From: Sporosarcina sp. BP05
Lineage (GTDB): Bacteria > Bacillota > Bacilli > Bacillales_A > Planococcaceae
DNA length: 40,685 nt
Reading direction: 5' to 3'
NCBI RefSeq assembly: GCF_014282005.1
Contig: NZ_JACFTD010000023.1
Coordinates: 1 to 40,685 of the forward strand
Part shown: one piece after another, positions 1 to 8,675 of the stretch
Layout of the letters: each line of letters starts with the position of its first letter
How positions within the stretch are numbered: position 1 is the stretch's first letter
Translations under genes and position numbers: made by a program
The notes under the pieces: model-generated
Told to the model about the DNA's origin: nothing
The model's input: only the letters and a program-made list of their open reading frames with translations
Databases searched by the model: none

Positions 1-48
1 ACGTCCACAGGCCAAATACACACGATCAACGGGTGTTTTACTTAACAT
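1..48 (-). CDS. tnpB: IS66 family accessory protein TnpB, N-terminal end only
   Basis: The minus strand from 48 encodes MLSKTPVDRVYLACGR before the window ends, matching the start of IS66 TnpB (family pattern RVYLACGxTDMRK). The start codon lies inside the end of tnpA, overlapping it by 11 bases, which suggests translational coupling as is usual in IS66. TnpB is a small accessory protein required with TnpA and TnpC for transposition. The partial length prevents any statement on integrity. Confidence 0.82.
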   Translation of the reverse strand, partial: MLSKTPVDRVYLACGR

Positions 49-361
49 GCGTTTGAAGTACCTGAAGTACTTCCCCTAAAAGTGTAGGGTTAAATCCCTC
101 TTCAATTTGGATGGAAACAACACCAATTACCAATGTCAATTGAGTAGGCATACTTGCTTTTGAAGCAATTGTATCAAACGAAAGCCACTGTAGGGCTGTA
201 GGTGCAGTATCTGTTTTTTGCCAATCTTTTTTGAGCCAAGAATACATACTTTGAACACTGATATTATTTGTAGCACACCAGGCTGTGACGCTAGATTCAC
301 CACTCGCTTTAAATGCTTCAATCCGTGCGTGCCACATGGCTCGACGTTCGTCTCTTGTCAT
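38..361 (-). CDS. tnpA: IS66 family accessory protein TnpA
   Basis: A 107-residue protein with the N-terminal pattern of IS66 OrfA: MTRDERRAMWHARIEAFKAS, then SGESSVTAWCATNNISVQ and a tryptophan in MYSWLKK, which is the helix-turn-helix-like DNA-binding part of this family. The length is normal. A strong ribosome binding site (TTAGGAGG, read on the minus strand) lies just upstream of the ATG at 361. The terminal inverted repeat follows about 60 bases upstream. The product is an accessory DNA-binding protein of the transposition machinery. It appears intact. Confidence 0.88.
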   Translation of the reverse strand: MTRDERRAMWHARIEAFKASGESSVTAWCATNNISVQSMYSWLKKDWQKTDTAPTALQWLSFDTIASKASMPTQLTLVIGVVSIQIEEGFNPTLLGEVLQVLQTHVK

Positions 362-445
362 GAAAAAACCTCCTAACCATTGATGTTAATGTGATTATCA
401 CATAACACGAATGAGGTTAGAAGGTGGGGAGTATTTGACGCTTAC

Positions 446-496
446 AATTATAGTGGATTTCTTGATTAGTATCACAAACAGCGTACCTGAAATTCT
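446..496. repeat. Dispersed repeat, left copy, interrupted by the IS66 end
   Basis: Bases 446-496 resemble 5947-5996 in direct orientation: both contain aattNtaNtgNattNcttg, then attagt, cac and gtacctg. The similarity begins exactly at the first base outside the IS66 terminus, so the insertion sequence appears to have landed inside this repeat copy. The two copies bracket the germination cluster. The function is unknown. Confidence 0.55.
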
Positions 497-624
497 AGTG
501 GATTGACGATTGATGGAGTGGAAAAAGGTAGTGGTTTTGAACTACGCTTTTTACATCTTTCTTTGAGGCAGCTGGGATACCTACATTCAATTCTTCATGA
601 CTAGTACACCTTGCGAATAATTCC

Positions 625-654
625 GCATATTTTTGTCAAGGCTTAGCAATATTA
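625..654 (+). promoter_or_regulatory. Candidate sigma-G (forespore) promoter of the ger operon
   Basis: GCATA at 625-629 fits the sigma-G -35 consensus. It is followed after 18 bases by AATATTA at 648-654, which matches five of seven positions of the -10 consensus CATWMTA. The start codon is about 20 bases downstream. Germinant-receptor operons are normally transcribed by sigma-G in the forespore. This is a by-eye match only. Confidence 0.4.
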
Positions 655-674
655 AATAGTTAGAGGGTTTTCAT

Positions 675-1763
675 GTGAATAAAGCCGGGTCTATAAGTGT
701 TCTACATGTTATTTTCTTGTCGATGACAGTGATTGGTTTGAAAAATCACGTAACCATTATTCCATCGCTGTTAACTGGGGCGGGCAGAGATGGTTGGATA
801 TCAATTCTTATAGCTACAGTAACTATTTTCCCTTGGGTCTTTCTGTTAATTTACATTCATAAGAAATCAAATCAAGAGCATCTTACAGATTGGTTGAAAT
901 TAAAAATTGGGAAAGTCGCTTCTACAATTGTCCGTTATGTGATAGCCATCTTTTTACTCATCCTTGCTGCCTTTACAATGGCCGAGACATTGCAATGGGT
1001 TTCGTCAACATTCTTACCGACTACCCCTATAGTGCTACTGTTAATTGTTTACACCATTCTTTGCATCTTACTTGTCTCAACAAACTTACAAACAATTGCA
1101 ATGGTTAACGTACTCATTCTTTTTATGATAACATTCCTTGGTTTCTTTATTGCGTTTACAAATTTACAAGTAAAAGATTATAGATTACTGCGTCCCTTTT
1201 TTGAACATGGTCTTCAACCAGTTCTAACATCGGCAGTGTTTCCGGCATCCGGGTTTGTCGAGATACTGTTATTCCTTTTCATTCAACATAAAGTTAAAAA
1301 AAGATTTAAATGGTACCATTTTGCAATTATGCTATTCATATTAATGGGGTTAACAATAGGTCCCACTATGGGAGCAATTACGGAGTTTGGACCAATTGAA
1401 GCTGCAAAACAAAGATATCCAGCCTATGAAGAATGGGGACTTGGGTCGATCGGTGAATTTATTGAACATTTTGATTTTCTGTCGATTTATCAATGGCTCT
1501 CGGGTGCATTTTTAAGAGTTGGCCTTCTGTTATTCATAGCTGCAGATTTATTGAATATGAACGGAGATAGAATACGTATTTGGAGAATACTTGGTCCTGC
1601 CCTTTTCTTTATGACATTGCCTCTATTTCTTCTGAATGACCATCTATTTCTAAAAATTAAAGGAGATTATTTATTGGTAGGTACCTTTCTATTCATGTTC
1701 TTACTATCACTACTTTTAGGTATAGTTGCCTTCGTTTCGGGAAAAACATCTAAGAAGGTCTAA
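675..1763 (+). CDS. Germinant receptor B subunit (GerAB family, endospore germination permease)
   Basis: A 362-residue protein with about ten hydrophobic segments and the typical N-terminus of GerAB/GerKB-type proteins, which belong to the APC transporter superfamily and sit in the spore inner membrane as the germinant-binding subunit. The length is normal for the family. The start is GTG at 675, preceded by gaggg; the ATG two bases upstream runs straight into a stop. It is the first gene of the cluster, which has the order B-A-C rather than the more common A-B-C. The A gene starts 33 bases downstream, so the operon is tight. Which germinant it recognises cannot be told from the sequence. Confidence 0.9.
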   Translation: MNKAGSISVLHVIFLSMTVIGLKNHVTIIPSLLTGAGRDGWISILIATVTIFPWVFLLIYIHKKSNQEHLTDWLKLKIGKVASTIVRYVIAIFLLILAAFTMAETLQWVSSTFLPTTPIVLLLIVYTILCILLVSTNLQTIAMVNVLILFMITFLGFFIAFTNLQVKDYRLLRPFFEHGLQPVLTSAVFPASGFVEILLFLFIQHKVKKRFKWYHFAIMLFILMGLTIGPTMGAITEFGPIEAAKQRYPAYEEWGLGSIGEFIEHFDFLSIYQWLSGAFLRVGLLLFIAADLLNMNGDRIRIWRILGPALFFMTLPLFLLNDHLFLKIKGDYLLVGTFLFMFLLSLLLGIVAFVSGKTSKKV

Positions 1764-1796
1764 GCGTAAAATCTATACAGAAAATGGTGAAAAGAT

Positions 1797-3254
1797 ATGC
1801 AGTCCGCTGAAAAGGAAATGGATATAAACTCCTTAAAACAACTATTTCAAAAGTCCGCAGACGTTCAATTTCAACTGTATACATTTAATCAACATAAAAT
1901 TGTATTCATTACGTGTGATGCAATGATTGACCAACAGCTATTAAATGAAGTCATTGTTCATCGTGTTCAACTTTTTATCGATAATTTGAAAGATGAACCT
2001 ATAGACGAAGCGGTAGTAGCGCAATTACACATTCCAAGCTTGAAAAAAGTGGAGGAACTAAAGGACGTTATTACACTCGTGTACACCGGCAATTTGCTGC
2101 TCTATTTTGAGGATGAAGGGCTACTGTTTTCAAGTAATATTGCTAAAAAGCCCAATCGAAATCCCGAGGAGACAAATATAGGAGTGCCCATAAGAGGGCC
2201 AAGGGATAATTTCATTGAGGATATTTCCGTTAATATCGCTTTAATTCGAAAGCGATTACCTACTAATTCTTTATGCGTGGAAAAATTCGAGATAGGTGAA
2301 CGATCAAAAACAGCGGTAGCTCTTCTTTACTTTGATGATATTGCTAGCAAAAAGACTTTGAATACTATAAAAAAGCAACTCGAAAAGGTGGATGTAGATA
2401 TAGTTTCCAGCGGTGACTTACTAATGGAGAGAGTAAACAAAAGTGCAAAGCTTTTCCCAAGAACTGATTATACGGGGAGACCGGATAACGCTATTCAAGC
2501 GCTTGTAAGAGGACGGTTTCTAATTCTCGTTGATGGTGTAGCGTATGCGATTATTACACCAGTGAATTTGCTTTTACTGTTAAAAACAAGCGAAGATAAT
2601 GAGACCCCCGTCATTTATAGTTCGTTTGAACGGTTATTGCGTCTTTTTGGTATGGTCATTGGTTTGCTATTGCCGGCATTCTGGCTAGCCTTAACAACGT
2701 TTCATCAAGACCAGTTGCCATTACAATTATTAGCTACAATTGTACAAGCGAATACAGGGCTTCCGTTTCCTTCTTCACTTGAAATGATACTCATGCTAAT
2801 TATGTTTGAGTTATTTCGCGAAGCTGGATTACGTCTTCCATCTGCACTGGGAGGAACGATTGGTGTTGTTGGAGGGTTAATTATCGGTGATGCCGCCATT
2901 CGGGCGGGTATCACAAGTCCGGCTATGATTGTAATTATTGCAACTTCAACGATTGCGACTTTTACATTGGTCAACCAATCACTTGTGACGGCAGTTAGTA
3001 TATTACGTATTTGTTTCATTATCGCCACCTCATTTATGGGCTTGTTCGGATTCTTTATGTCCATCTACTTTACAGTTCTATATTTATCAAATATCAGAGT
3101 TTTTGGCGTTCCCTACCTGAATATTGCATCGGATTTAAGGTGGGAGACAATCAAAAAAAACCTTCTGCGCCTGCCAGCTGACCAATATAAAGAGCGTCCC
3201 GATATGTTGAACCCTACGGATAAGACGCGAAGTAAAGAGGAAAAAGATGAATAA
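1797..3254 (+). CDS. Germinant receptor A subunit (GerAA family)
   Basis: A 485-residue protein of the GerA family. The N-terminal half is a soluble domain containing IRGPRDNFIEDISVNIALIR, with the family hallmark GPRxxFxE. The C-terminal half has several membrane segments, including LLPAFWLALTTFH and the GGTIGVVGGLIIGDAA region. The length fits GerAA/GerKA. The start at 1797 has ggtgaaaag in front. The last 8 bases overlap the start of the C gene, so translation is probably coupled. A degraded second copy of this gene's last ~190 bases lies at 4480-4663, in front of the duplicated C gene. Confidence 0.92.
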   Translation: MQSAEKEMDINSLKQLFQKSADVQFQLYTFNQHKIVFITCDAMIDQQLLNEVIVHRVQLFIDNLKDEPIDEAVVAQLHIPSLKKVEELKDVITLVYTGNLLLYFEDEGLLFSSNIAKKPNRNPEETNIGVPIRGPRDNFIEDISVNIALIRKRLPTNSLCVEKFEIGERSKTAVALLYFDDIASKKTLNTIKKQLEKVDVDIVSSGDLLMERVNKSAKLFPRTDYTGRPDNAIQALVRGRFLILVDGVAYAIITPVNLLLLLKTSEDNETPVIYSSFERLLRLFGMVIGLLLPAFWLALTTFHQDQLPLQLLATIVQANTGLPFPSSLEMILMLIMFELFREAGLRLPSALGGTIGVVGGLIIGDAAIRAGITSPAMIVIIATSTIATFTLVNQSLVTAVSILRICFIIATSFMGLFGFFMSIYFTVLYLSNIRVFGVPYLNIASDLRWETIKKNLLRLPADQYKERPDMLNPTDKTRSKEEKDE

Positions 3255-4398
3255 TAAAATACTTATTTTGCTGATTCTGCTAACAACAACTTTAACGGGT
3301 TGTTGGGATGTGAGTGAACCTGAAAGGATGCTGTATATCAATGCAATCGGTATAGACTTTAAGGATGGTCAATACGAGGTATACGCCCAAATTATTAGTT
3401 TTGCAAATATCGCAAAATCCGATCAGCCCACTTCTAATCAACCGCAGGCTGAAGTTGGTTTTGCTAAGGGAAAAACTGAGGATGAAGCAATTTTTAATTT
3501 GTATCGTTCAATCGACCAAAAGGTGTTTTGGGGACATTTTTCTTATATGGTTATATCGGATGAAGCGATGAAAAACGTTAAATTTAGTCCAGTCATCGAT
3601 GGTTTTATCCGTTACGGAGAAACACCGTATAAAGTTTGGGTGTACACTACAAAAGGCCCTGTGCAAGAGGTTCTGTTAGTAAAACCAGTCCTCAATAAAG
3701 CCATTACGTTGTCCAAGCTAGGTGATCCCGAGAACTCCTTTAAACAGGAGTCTTTTATTGAGCCACTAAACTTTCGAGAGTTAATTATCAGAATGGATGA
3801 ACCAAGTCACGAAGCGATGATACCTTTAATTACCGTCGAAGAAAATTGGGAATCAATGAATGAGTCCATTAAAGCCCCGGTTATATCGGGTGTAGGGGTA
3901 GTTACTCCGAGCGGCTTTAAGGGATTCATTTCAGGGGACAAAGCACGGGGTATTCAGTGGATGACAAATAAAACGAAAAGGGGACAAGTCACATTTGAAT
4001 CGGATGGGGGACATGATGTCACGATGGTTATTGAAAAGGTGGAGGTGAAAGTGGATCCGATTGTCAATAAAGAAGGAGTAAAGTTCGACATTGATGTAAG
4101 GTTGAATGCGGCCGTTAGTACCGTTGAAGGCAAGGTGACGTATGATAGCCTTGCCAAGGGTATAAAAAAAGAAGTAGAAAAAGAAATTATGGTCACCTAT
4201 GAAGAAGCGTTAAAAAAGGATATTGATATCTATCATTTATCAGAACAACTATATCGGAAGAATGTGAAAGCGTGGAAGAAATATCATATAGATGGGAAAG
4301 TAGAATTGACCAACGATTCAATTCGAAAACTTACTGTGCATATTGAGAAGTTGGATTCGGATAGAAAATCAATAAAAGAGACAATTAAAAATAAGTGA
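3247..4398 (+). CDS. Germinant receptor C subunit, lipoprotein (GerAC family), copy 1
   Basis: A 383-residue protein of the Ger(x)C family. Its lipoprotein signal peptide has the lipobox LTGC, with Cys at residue 19. The sequence then shows family features such as CWDVSEPERMLYINAIGIDF, and a C-terminal region with YHLSEQLYRKNVKAWKKY. GerC subunits are lipid-anchored on the outer face of the spore inner membrane and complete the A-B-C receptor. It overlaps the end of the A gene by 8 bases. A close paralogue follows at 4664; by eye roughly four in five residues are identical, with the main differences around residues 80-125. Confidence 0.92.
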   Translation: MNNKILILLILLTTTLTGCWDVSEPERMLYINAIGIDFKDGQYEVYAQIISFANIAKSDQPTSNQPQAEVGFAKGKTEDEAIFNLYRSIDQKVFWGHFSYMVISDEAMKNVKFSPVIDGFIRYGETPYKVWVYTTKGPVQEVLLVKPVLNKAITLSKLGDPENSFKQESFIEPLNFRELIIRMDEPSHEAMIPLITVEENWESMNESIKAPVISGVGVVTPSGFKGFISGDKARGIQWMTNKTKRGQVTFESDGGHDVTMVIEKVEVKVDPIVNKEGVKFDIDVRLNAAVSTVEGKVTYDSLAKGIKKEVEKEIMVTYEEALKKDIDIYHLSEQLYRKNVKAWKKYHIDGKVELTNDSIRKLTVHIEKLDSDRKSIKETIKNK

Positions 4399-4479
4399 AT
4401 TACCGCCCAAAGAGTGTAAAGCGATAATAAGTGAAGAATGAACCTTTAGTAAACCAGTAGTTTTGGTTACCTAACGTCA

Positions 4480-4663
4480 ATCTACTTCACGGTTCTTTAT
4501 TTATCAAGTATCCGAAATGTTGGTGTTTCCTACATGAATATCGCAACGGATTTAAACTGGAAGACAATCAAAAAACTCTTCTACGCCCACGGGCGAAACA
4601 ATATAAAGAGCGTCCCAATATGTTAAATCCTATGGGTAAGACGCAGAGCAAAGAGGGAGAAAA
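4480..4663 (+). pseudogene. Fragment of the 3' end of the gerA-type gene (duplication scar)
   Basis: These bases align with 3059-3246, the last part of the A-subunit gene. Shared stretches include tttatttatcaa, gacaatcaaaaaa, caatataaagagcgtccc and gtaagacgc/agcaaagag before the C-gene start. Small indels around the A-run (aaaaaaaa in the parent, aaaaaa here) break the frame, and there is no start codon. The fragment carries the ribosome binding site of the second C gene. The 81 bases before it (4399-4479) match nothing else in the window. The structure shows that the C gene arose by tandem duplication with a breakpoint inside the A gene. Confidence 0.85.
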
Positions 4664-5815
4664 ATGAATCATAAAAAACTTATTTTGCTGATGCTGCTAA
4701 CGACAATACTCACGGGGTGTTGGGATGCGAATGAGCCTGAAAGGATGCTTTATATCAATGGAATCGGTGCGGACTATAAAGATGGACAATACGAGGTATA
4801 TGCCCAAATTATTAGTTTTGCGAATATCGCAAAATCCGATCAGCCCCCTACTGATCAACCGCAGTCCGAAATAGGCTATGCTAAAGGGAAGACGTTGGAT
4901 GAAGCAATCCATGAATTGTATCATTCAGTTGATCAAAGTATACTCTGGGGGAATTTGAATTACGTGGTTGTGTCGGAAGAATTGCTGAAAAATGTGAAAC
5001 TTAGTCCAGTTGTCGATATGTTTACCCGTTTTAGGCAAACACGGTATCGAATTTGGACGTATGTTACAAAAGACCCTGTGAAAGACGTTCTATTAGTAAG
5101 ACCGGTCCTCAATAAAGCTATTACGTCGTCTAAGCTAAGTGATCCCAAGAACTCCTTTCAACAGGAATCTTTTGTTGAGCCACTAAACTTTCGTGAGTTA
5201 ATTATCGGGTTGGATGAACCAAGCCACGAAGTGATGATACCTTTAATTACCGTCGAAGAAAATTGGGAATCGATGACAGAGTCCATTAAAGCCCCTGTTT
5301 TATCAGGTGTAGGGGTGGTTACGCCAAAAGGATTTAAGGGATTCATTTCAGGGGACAAAGCACGGGGGATTCAGTGGATGACGAATAAAACGAAAAAGGG
5401 GGAGGTCACATTTGAATCGAATGGGGGACATTATGTCACGATGACTATTGAAAAAGTGAACGTGATAGTGGAGCCGATTGTCGAAAAAGGCGAAGTGAAG
5501 TTCGACATTGATGTAAGATTGAATGCGACCGTCAGTACCATTGATGGTAAGGTGACGTATGATAGCCTTGCCAAGGGTATAAAAAAAGAAGTAGAAAAAG
5601 AAATTATGATCACTTATGAAGAAGCGATAAAAAAGGATATTGATATTTATCATTTATCAGAACAACTGTATCGAAAAAATGTGAAAGCGTGGAAGAAATA
5701 TCATATAGATGGGCAAGTAGAATTGACCAAGGATTCTATTCGAAAACTTACTGTGCATATTGAAAAATTGGATTCGGATAGAAAATCAATAAAACAGACA
5801 ATTAAAAGAAGGTGA
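4664..5815 (+). CDS. Germinant receptor C subunit, lipoprotein (GerAC family), copy 2
   Basis: A 383-residue paralogue of the preceding C subunit, the same length and with the same lipobox (LTGC, Cys19). The frame is fully open, with no sign of decay, although its upstream A-gene sequence is a dead fragment. Differences cluster around residues 75-125 (for example RFRQTRYRIWTYVTKD against RYGETPYKVWVYTTKG) while the C-terminal third is almost unchanged. That pattern fits selection for function with possible divergence of the partner-contact region. No separate promoter is obvious, so it is probably the fourth gene of the same operon. Confidence 0.9.
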   Translation: MNHKKLILLMLLTTILTGCWDANEPERMLYINGIGADYKDGQYEVYAQIISFANIAKSDQPPTDQPQSEIGYAKGKTLDEAIHELYHSVDQSILWGNLNYVVVSEELLKNVKLSPVVDMFTRFRQTRYRIWTYVTKDPVKDVLLVRPVLNKAITSSKLSDPKNSFQQESFVEPLNFRELIIGLDEPSHEVMIPLITVEENWESMTESIKAPVLSGVGVVTPKGFKGFISGDKARGIQWMTNKTKKGEVTFESNGGHYVTMTIEKVNVIVEPIVEKGEVKFDIDVRLNATVSTIDGKVTYDSLAKGIKKEVEKEIMITYEEAIKKDIDIYHLSEQLYRKNVKAWKKYHIDGQVELTKDSIRKLTVHIEKLDSDRKSIKQTIKRR

Positions 5816-5899
5816 ATGATGTACAATTGAAACACAACTAGTGAGGGGTACCTGTGTCGCAAAAAAGGCGAACAATTCACACATCGAGATAGACATAAT

Positions 5900-5932
5900 A
5901 AAAGCAGACATTCGCTAATATGTCTGCTTTTC
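5900..5932 (+). terminator. Intrinsic terminator after the ger operon
   Basis: AAAAGCAGACAT pairs with ATGTCTGCTTTT around a short loop. The A/T-flanked stem could terminate from both sides; it lies between the convergent ger operon and dus gene. Confidence 0.8.
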
Positions 5933-5946
5933 ATTCTGTAATTATT

Positions 5947-5996
5947 CAATTGTAATGAATTACTTGATTAGTGCCACGCACGGAGTACCTGTAGTT
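5947..5996. repeat. Dispersed repeat, right copy
   Basis: Direct-orientation relative of 446-496 (about 25 of the 34 core bases identical, core cttgattagt...gtacctg). It lies just after the ger terminator and before dus. The function is unknown. Confidence 0.5.
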
Positions 5997-6056
5997 ATTG
6001 CTTAAAAGACTTGCTGTTAAAACAAGTCTATTTAAGTATGTGCAGGTGGGGATGCC

Positions 6057-7034
6057 TCAATCTAATTCGTTATCTAAAACCTGATTTACTAAACGACGGA
6101 CTTCATCCGTTGAATTTGTATTCATTAATTGGTTTCTTAGTTCGCCTGCGCCACTAAATCCTCGAATATAGATTTTGAAAAAGCGGTGAAGTTGCTTAAA
6201 TGAACGCGGTTCGATTTCACTTGAATATTTATCGTGAAGATCTAATTGTAAATGTAATAAATTAAGAAACTCTTTCACACTATGTTCTCTAGGTTCTTTT
6301 TCAAAAGCGAATGGATTCGTGAAAACGCCGCGGCCAATCATTACGCCATCAATGCCGTATTGTTCTACTAATTTTAAACCTGTTGCTCGGTCGGGAATAT
6401 CTCCGTTAATTGTTAATAACGTATTTGGAGCAATTTCATCTCGAAGTTTTTTGATTTCAGGGATTAGTTCCCAGTGTGCATCAACTTTACTCATCTCTTT
6501 TTTTGTGCGAAGGTGAATGGAAAGATTCGCAATGTCTTGTTTTAATACATGTCCTAACCAATCGCGCCACTCGTCAACATTTGAGTAACCCAATCTTGTT
6601 TTAACACTAACTGGTAAGCCACCTGCTTTTGCTGCTTGAATAATTTCTGCTGCAACTTCAGGATGTCGGATTAAGCCAGATCCTTTTCCATTGGCAGCGA
6701 CGTTTTGTACTGGGCATCCCATGTTTAAATCGATACCTTTAAAACCAAGTTTTTTCATATCAATACTCATCTGTTCAAAAAATGCTGGTTTATTGCCCCA
6801 AATATGAGCGACAATCGGTTGCTCATCTTCTGTAAATGTTAACCGACCACGTACACTGTTTCTTCCTTCAGGGTGACAATAACTTTCTGTATTTGTAAAC
6901 TCCGTAAAAAATACGTCGGGTTTTGCTGCTTCACTAATGACGTGGCGAAACACAACGTCAGTGACATCTTCCATTGGCGCTAATATAAAAAACGGCTTCG
7001 GTAAATCAAGCCAAAAGTTATCTTCGTTATTCAT
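6057..7034 (-). CDS. dus: tRNA-dihydrouridine synthase (YfjN-like Dus)
   Basis: A 325-residue flavoenzyme of the Dus family, which reduces uridine to dihydrouridine in the tRNA D-loop using FMN and NADPH. Visible features: the N-terminal FMN barrel start [13 protein letters not shown]; the catalytic cysteine in [19 protein letters not shown]; the SVKTRLGY and [10 protein letters not shown] strands; and GDIPD / GVMIGRGVF at the phosphate-binding end. The length is normal. The overall sequence resembles Bacillus YfjN. The start at 7034 has AGGAGG on the minus strand. It is a single gene facing the ger operon. Confidence 0.93.
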   Translation of the reverse strand: MNNEDNFWLDLPKPFFILAPMEDVTDVVFRHVISEAAKPDVFFTEFTNTESYCHPEGRNSVRGRLTFTEDEQPIVAHIWGNKPAFFEQMSIDMKKLGFKGIDLNMGCPVQNVAANGKGSGLIRHPEVAAEIIQAAKAGGLPVSVKTRLGYSNVDEWRDWLGHVLKQDIANLSIHLRTKKEMSKVDAHWELIPEIKKLRDEIAPNTLLTINGDIPDRATGLKLVEQYGIDGVMIGRGVFTNPFAFEKEPREHSVKEFLNLLHLQLDLHDKYSSEIEPRSFKQLHRFFKIYIRGFSGAGELRNQLMNTNSTDEVRRLVNQVLDNELD

Positions 7035-7283
7035 TTTTATCCTCCTATTGCAACATATAAAAACGATAGTTATCTATTGCATAATGCTTTGCTCATCATA
7101 CATATTATCATTTTTTGTAGATGGATGCACTGATACACTTCACAAATATGAAACCAAAAGACCAGTCATTTTTCGAACTGTATAGTATATGGAAGATATT
7201 TCGAATGGCGTTATACTGTGCCGGACATGCTAATTGAAAAAACTGGGACGTAGAGAAGTTAATTACTGTAATCAGTTTTATAG
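7035..7283. other. Intergenic stretch with no gene seen
   Basis: A divergent promoter region between dus (minus) and the ArsR gene (plus). Apart from the dus ribosome binding site and the operator that begins at 7284, no hairpin or recognisable motif stands out. Confidence 0.5.
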
Positions 7284-7309
7284 TTAAATCATTTAACTAA
7301 ATGGTTTAA
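7284..7309. promoter_or_regulatory. Probable ArsR operator: 26-bp imperfect palindrome
   Basis: The left half TTAAATCATTTA and right half TAAATGGTTTAA are separated by AC and are mirror images with one internal mismatch per half. The site lies 31 bases before the ArsR start and overlaps a TAATAT -10-like hexamer at 7307-7312. ArsR-family repressors bind such 12-2-12 sites, so autoregulation of the ArsR-SRPBCC unit is likely. Confidence 0.65.
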
Positions 7310-7340
7310 TATAAAAGAGGGAACTGTTATATTAAACTAC

Positions 7341-7682
7341 ATGGTTAACCATAATGAAAATCAATTAAATGAAATATTTCAAGCTTTAGCTGATCCAACA
7401 AGAAGAGAAATCGTTCATATGATGGCTCAAAAAGAGAGGACAGTGTCAGAGTTAGCAGAGCCTTTTGATATGTCTTTAGCAGCTATATCAAAACATATAA
7501 AGGTTCTGGAACGAGCAAATTTAGTGAAAAGGCGTGTAACGGGAAGAACGCATTTATGCAGCTTAAATGCAGAGTCATTGTCTCAGGCTACTGAATGGCT
7601 CCGTTTTTATGAAAAGTTTTGGAGTAATCGTTTTGATCTTCTAGAAAGTGAGTTATTGAAGGCTAAGAAGAACGAGCACTAA
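7341..7682 (+). CDS. ArsR-family transcriptional regulator
   Basis: A 113-residue winged-helix protein. QALADPTRREIVHMM is the classic opening of the family, and MSLAAISKHIKVLERANLVKRRVTG, written in part, is the recognition helix and wing. No metal-binding cysteine pair is present, and the C-terminus (WLRFYEKFWSNRFDLLE) resembles the non-metal ArsR regulators commonly encoded next to SRPBCC proteins. The next gene, 20 bases downstream, is exactly such a partner. The effector is unknown. Confidence 0.9.
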   Translation: MVNHNENQLNEIFQALADPTRREIVHMMAQKERTVSELAEPFDMSLAAISKHIKVLERANLVKRRVTGRTHLCSLNAESLSQATEWLRFYEKFWSNRFDLLESELLKAKKNEH

Positions 7683-7702
7683 ATCATCGGAAGGGGAATT
7701 TT

Positions 7703-8200
7703 TTGAACAACATCACAACAAGAACATTAATAATGAAACGAGAATTTAATGTAAAACGTGAAAGAGTTTTCGACGCATGGCTGAACCCAGAAATGATGAG
7801 GAAATGGTTTTTTACATTGGAAGGCACGAATAAGGTGACGCAAAATAATCCTCAAGTAGGCGGTACATGGGAAATTGTTGACCATCGGGATGGACAAGAT
7901 TACCGTGCGATTGGGGAGTACCTTGAAATTGATCCTCCGAAAAAAATCGTGTTCACTTTTAAGATGCCGCAATTCAGCGAATTAGAAGATACGATTACAG
8001 TTGAGCTAAAAGAACTCCAGCAAAGCTGTGAGATGACGTTCACACAAGTGATCCATGTTTCTCAAGAAGAGAATTGGACAGAGTCTGATATCGAAAAAGC
8101 GCTTGGCGAAATGCATGACAGCACTGAACATGGCTGGAATTATATGTTTATGGGACTTAAGGAATTAGTTGAGACAGGGAAAGTTAGCTATACAGGTTAA
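7703..8200 (+). CDS. SRPBCC family protein (AHSA1-like)
   Basis: A 165-residue START/Bet v1-like protein of the AHSA1 (activator of Hsp90 ATPase homologue 1) type. Family signs are FNVKRERVFDAWLNPEMMRKW near the N-terminus (only partly quoted by family pattern), VGGTWEIVDHRDG, IGEYLEIDPPKKIVFTFKMP, and a C-terminal helix with EHGWNYMFMGLKELVE. Such proteins form a hydrophobic ligand cavity; no enzyme activity can be assigned. The start is TTG at 7703, seven bases after aagggg. It is co-transcribed with the ArsR gene in a very common two-gene arrangement. Confidence 0.88.
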   Translation: MNNITTRTLIMKREFNVKRERVFDAWLNPEMMRKWFFTLEGTNKVTQNNPQVGGTWEIVDHRDGQDYRAIGEYLEIDPPKKIVFTFKMPQFSELEDTITVELKELQQSCEMTFTQVIHVSQEENWTESDIEKALGEMHDSTEHGWNYMFMGLKELVETGKVSYTG

Positions 8201-8276
8201 AAATCGTTTAATTAATTAGTAGAAACAGCGAAACAACACTAAAATTTATGTGAAGAAGGGAAAGATAAATATAAAT

Positions 8277-8675
8277 ATGAAAAACGTAACACCATTTTTA
8301 ATGTTTCAAGGCGGTATTGCCGAAGAAGCTATGGAATACTACACATCAATCATCGAGGATTCAGAAATAAAAAGCATTTCTCGATACGGGGCTGAAGGAC
8401 CGGGAAAAGAAGGTACAGTTATACAAGCTGTATTCTCGTTAAAGGGGCAGGAGTTCATGTGTATCGACAGCCATGTTAACCATGAGTTTACGTTTACCCC
8501 GTCTTTTTCTATTTATCTTACGTGTGATACCGAAGAGGAAATTGACAGCCTTTATGCTAAAATGATGGAAAATGGCACAGCACTCATGCCTATAAATAAC
8601 TATGGATTCAGCAAGAAATTCGGATGGCTGAATGACCAGTTTGGCATATCCTGGCAGTTGAACTTGCCGGAGTAA
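8277..8675 (+). CDS. VOC family protein, PhnB/DUF-type glyoxalase fold
   Basis: A 132-residue single-domain protein starting MKNVTPFLMFQGGIAEEAM, the usual opening of PhnB-like (3-demethylubiquinone methyltransferase-like) VOC proteins. GQEFMCIDSH follows and a C-terminal WLNDQFGISWQLN matches the family end motif. I chose ATG 8277 over the GTG at 8250 because it matches the family N-terminus and the GTG has no ribosome binding site; a purine-rich gaagaaggga lies 16 bases before 8277, which is long. Its place after the ArsR-SRPBCC pair suggests a small stress or ligand-responsive unit. The substrate is unknown. Confidence 0.85.
   Translation: MKNVTPFLMFQGGIAEEAMEYYTSIIEDSEIKSISRYGAEGPGKEGTVIQAVFSLKGQEFMCIDSHVNHEFTFTPSFSIYLTCDTEEEIDSLYAKMMENGTALMPINNYGFSKKFGWLNDQFGISWQLNLPE

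Larger units (their letters stand above)
1..445 (-). mobile_element. IS66-family insertion sequence, one end (cut by window edge)
   Basis: The outer end reads GTAAGCGTCAAATACTCC on the minus strand from position 445, and GTAAGCG is the usual terminus of IS66-family elements. Inside it lie tnpA and the start of tnpB in the standard order and orientation. The rest of the element (most of tnpB, the transposase tnpC and the other end) is outside the window, so completeness cannot be judged. The neighbouring bases 446-453 (aattatag) would be one copy of the 8-bp target duplication typical of the family. Confidence 0.88.
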
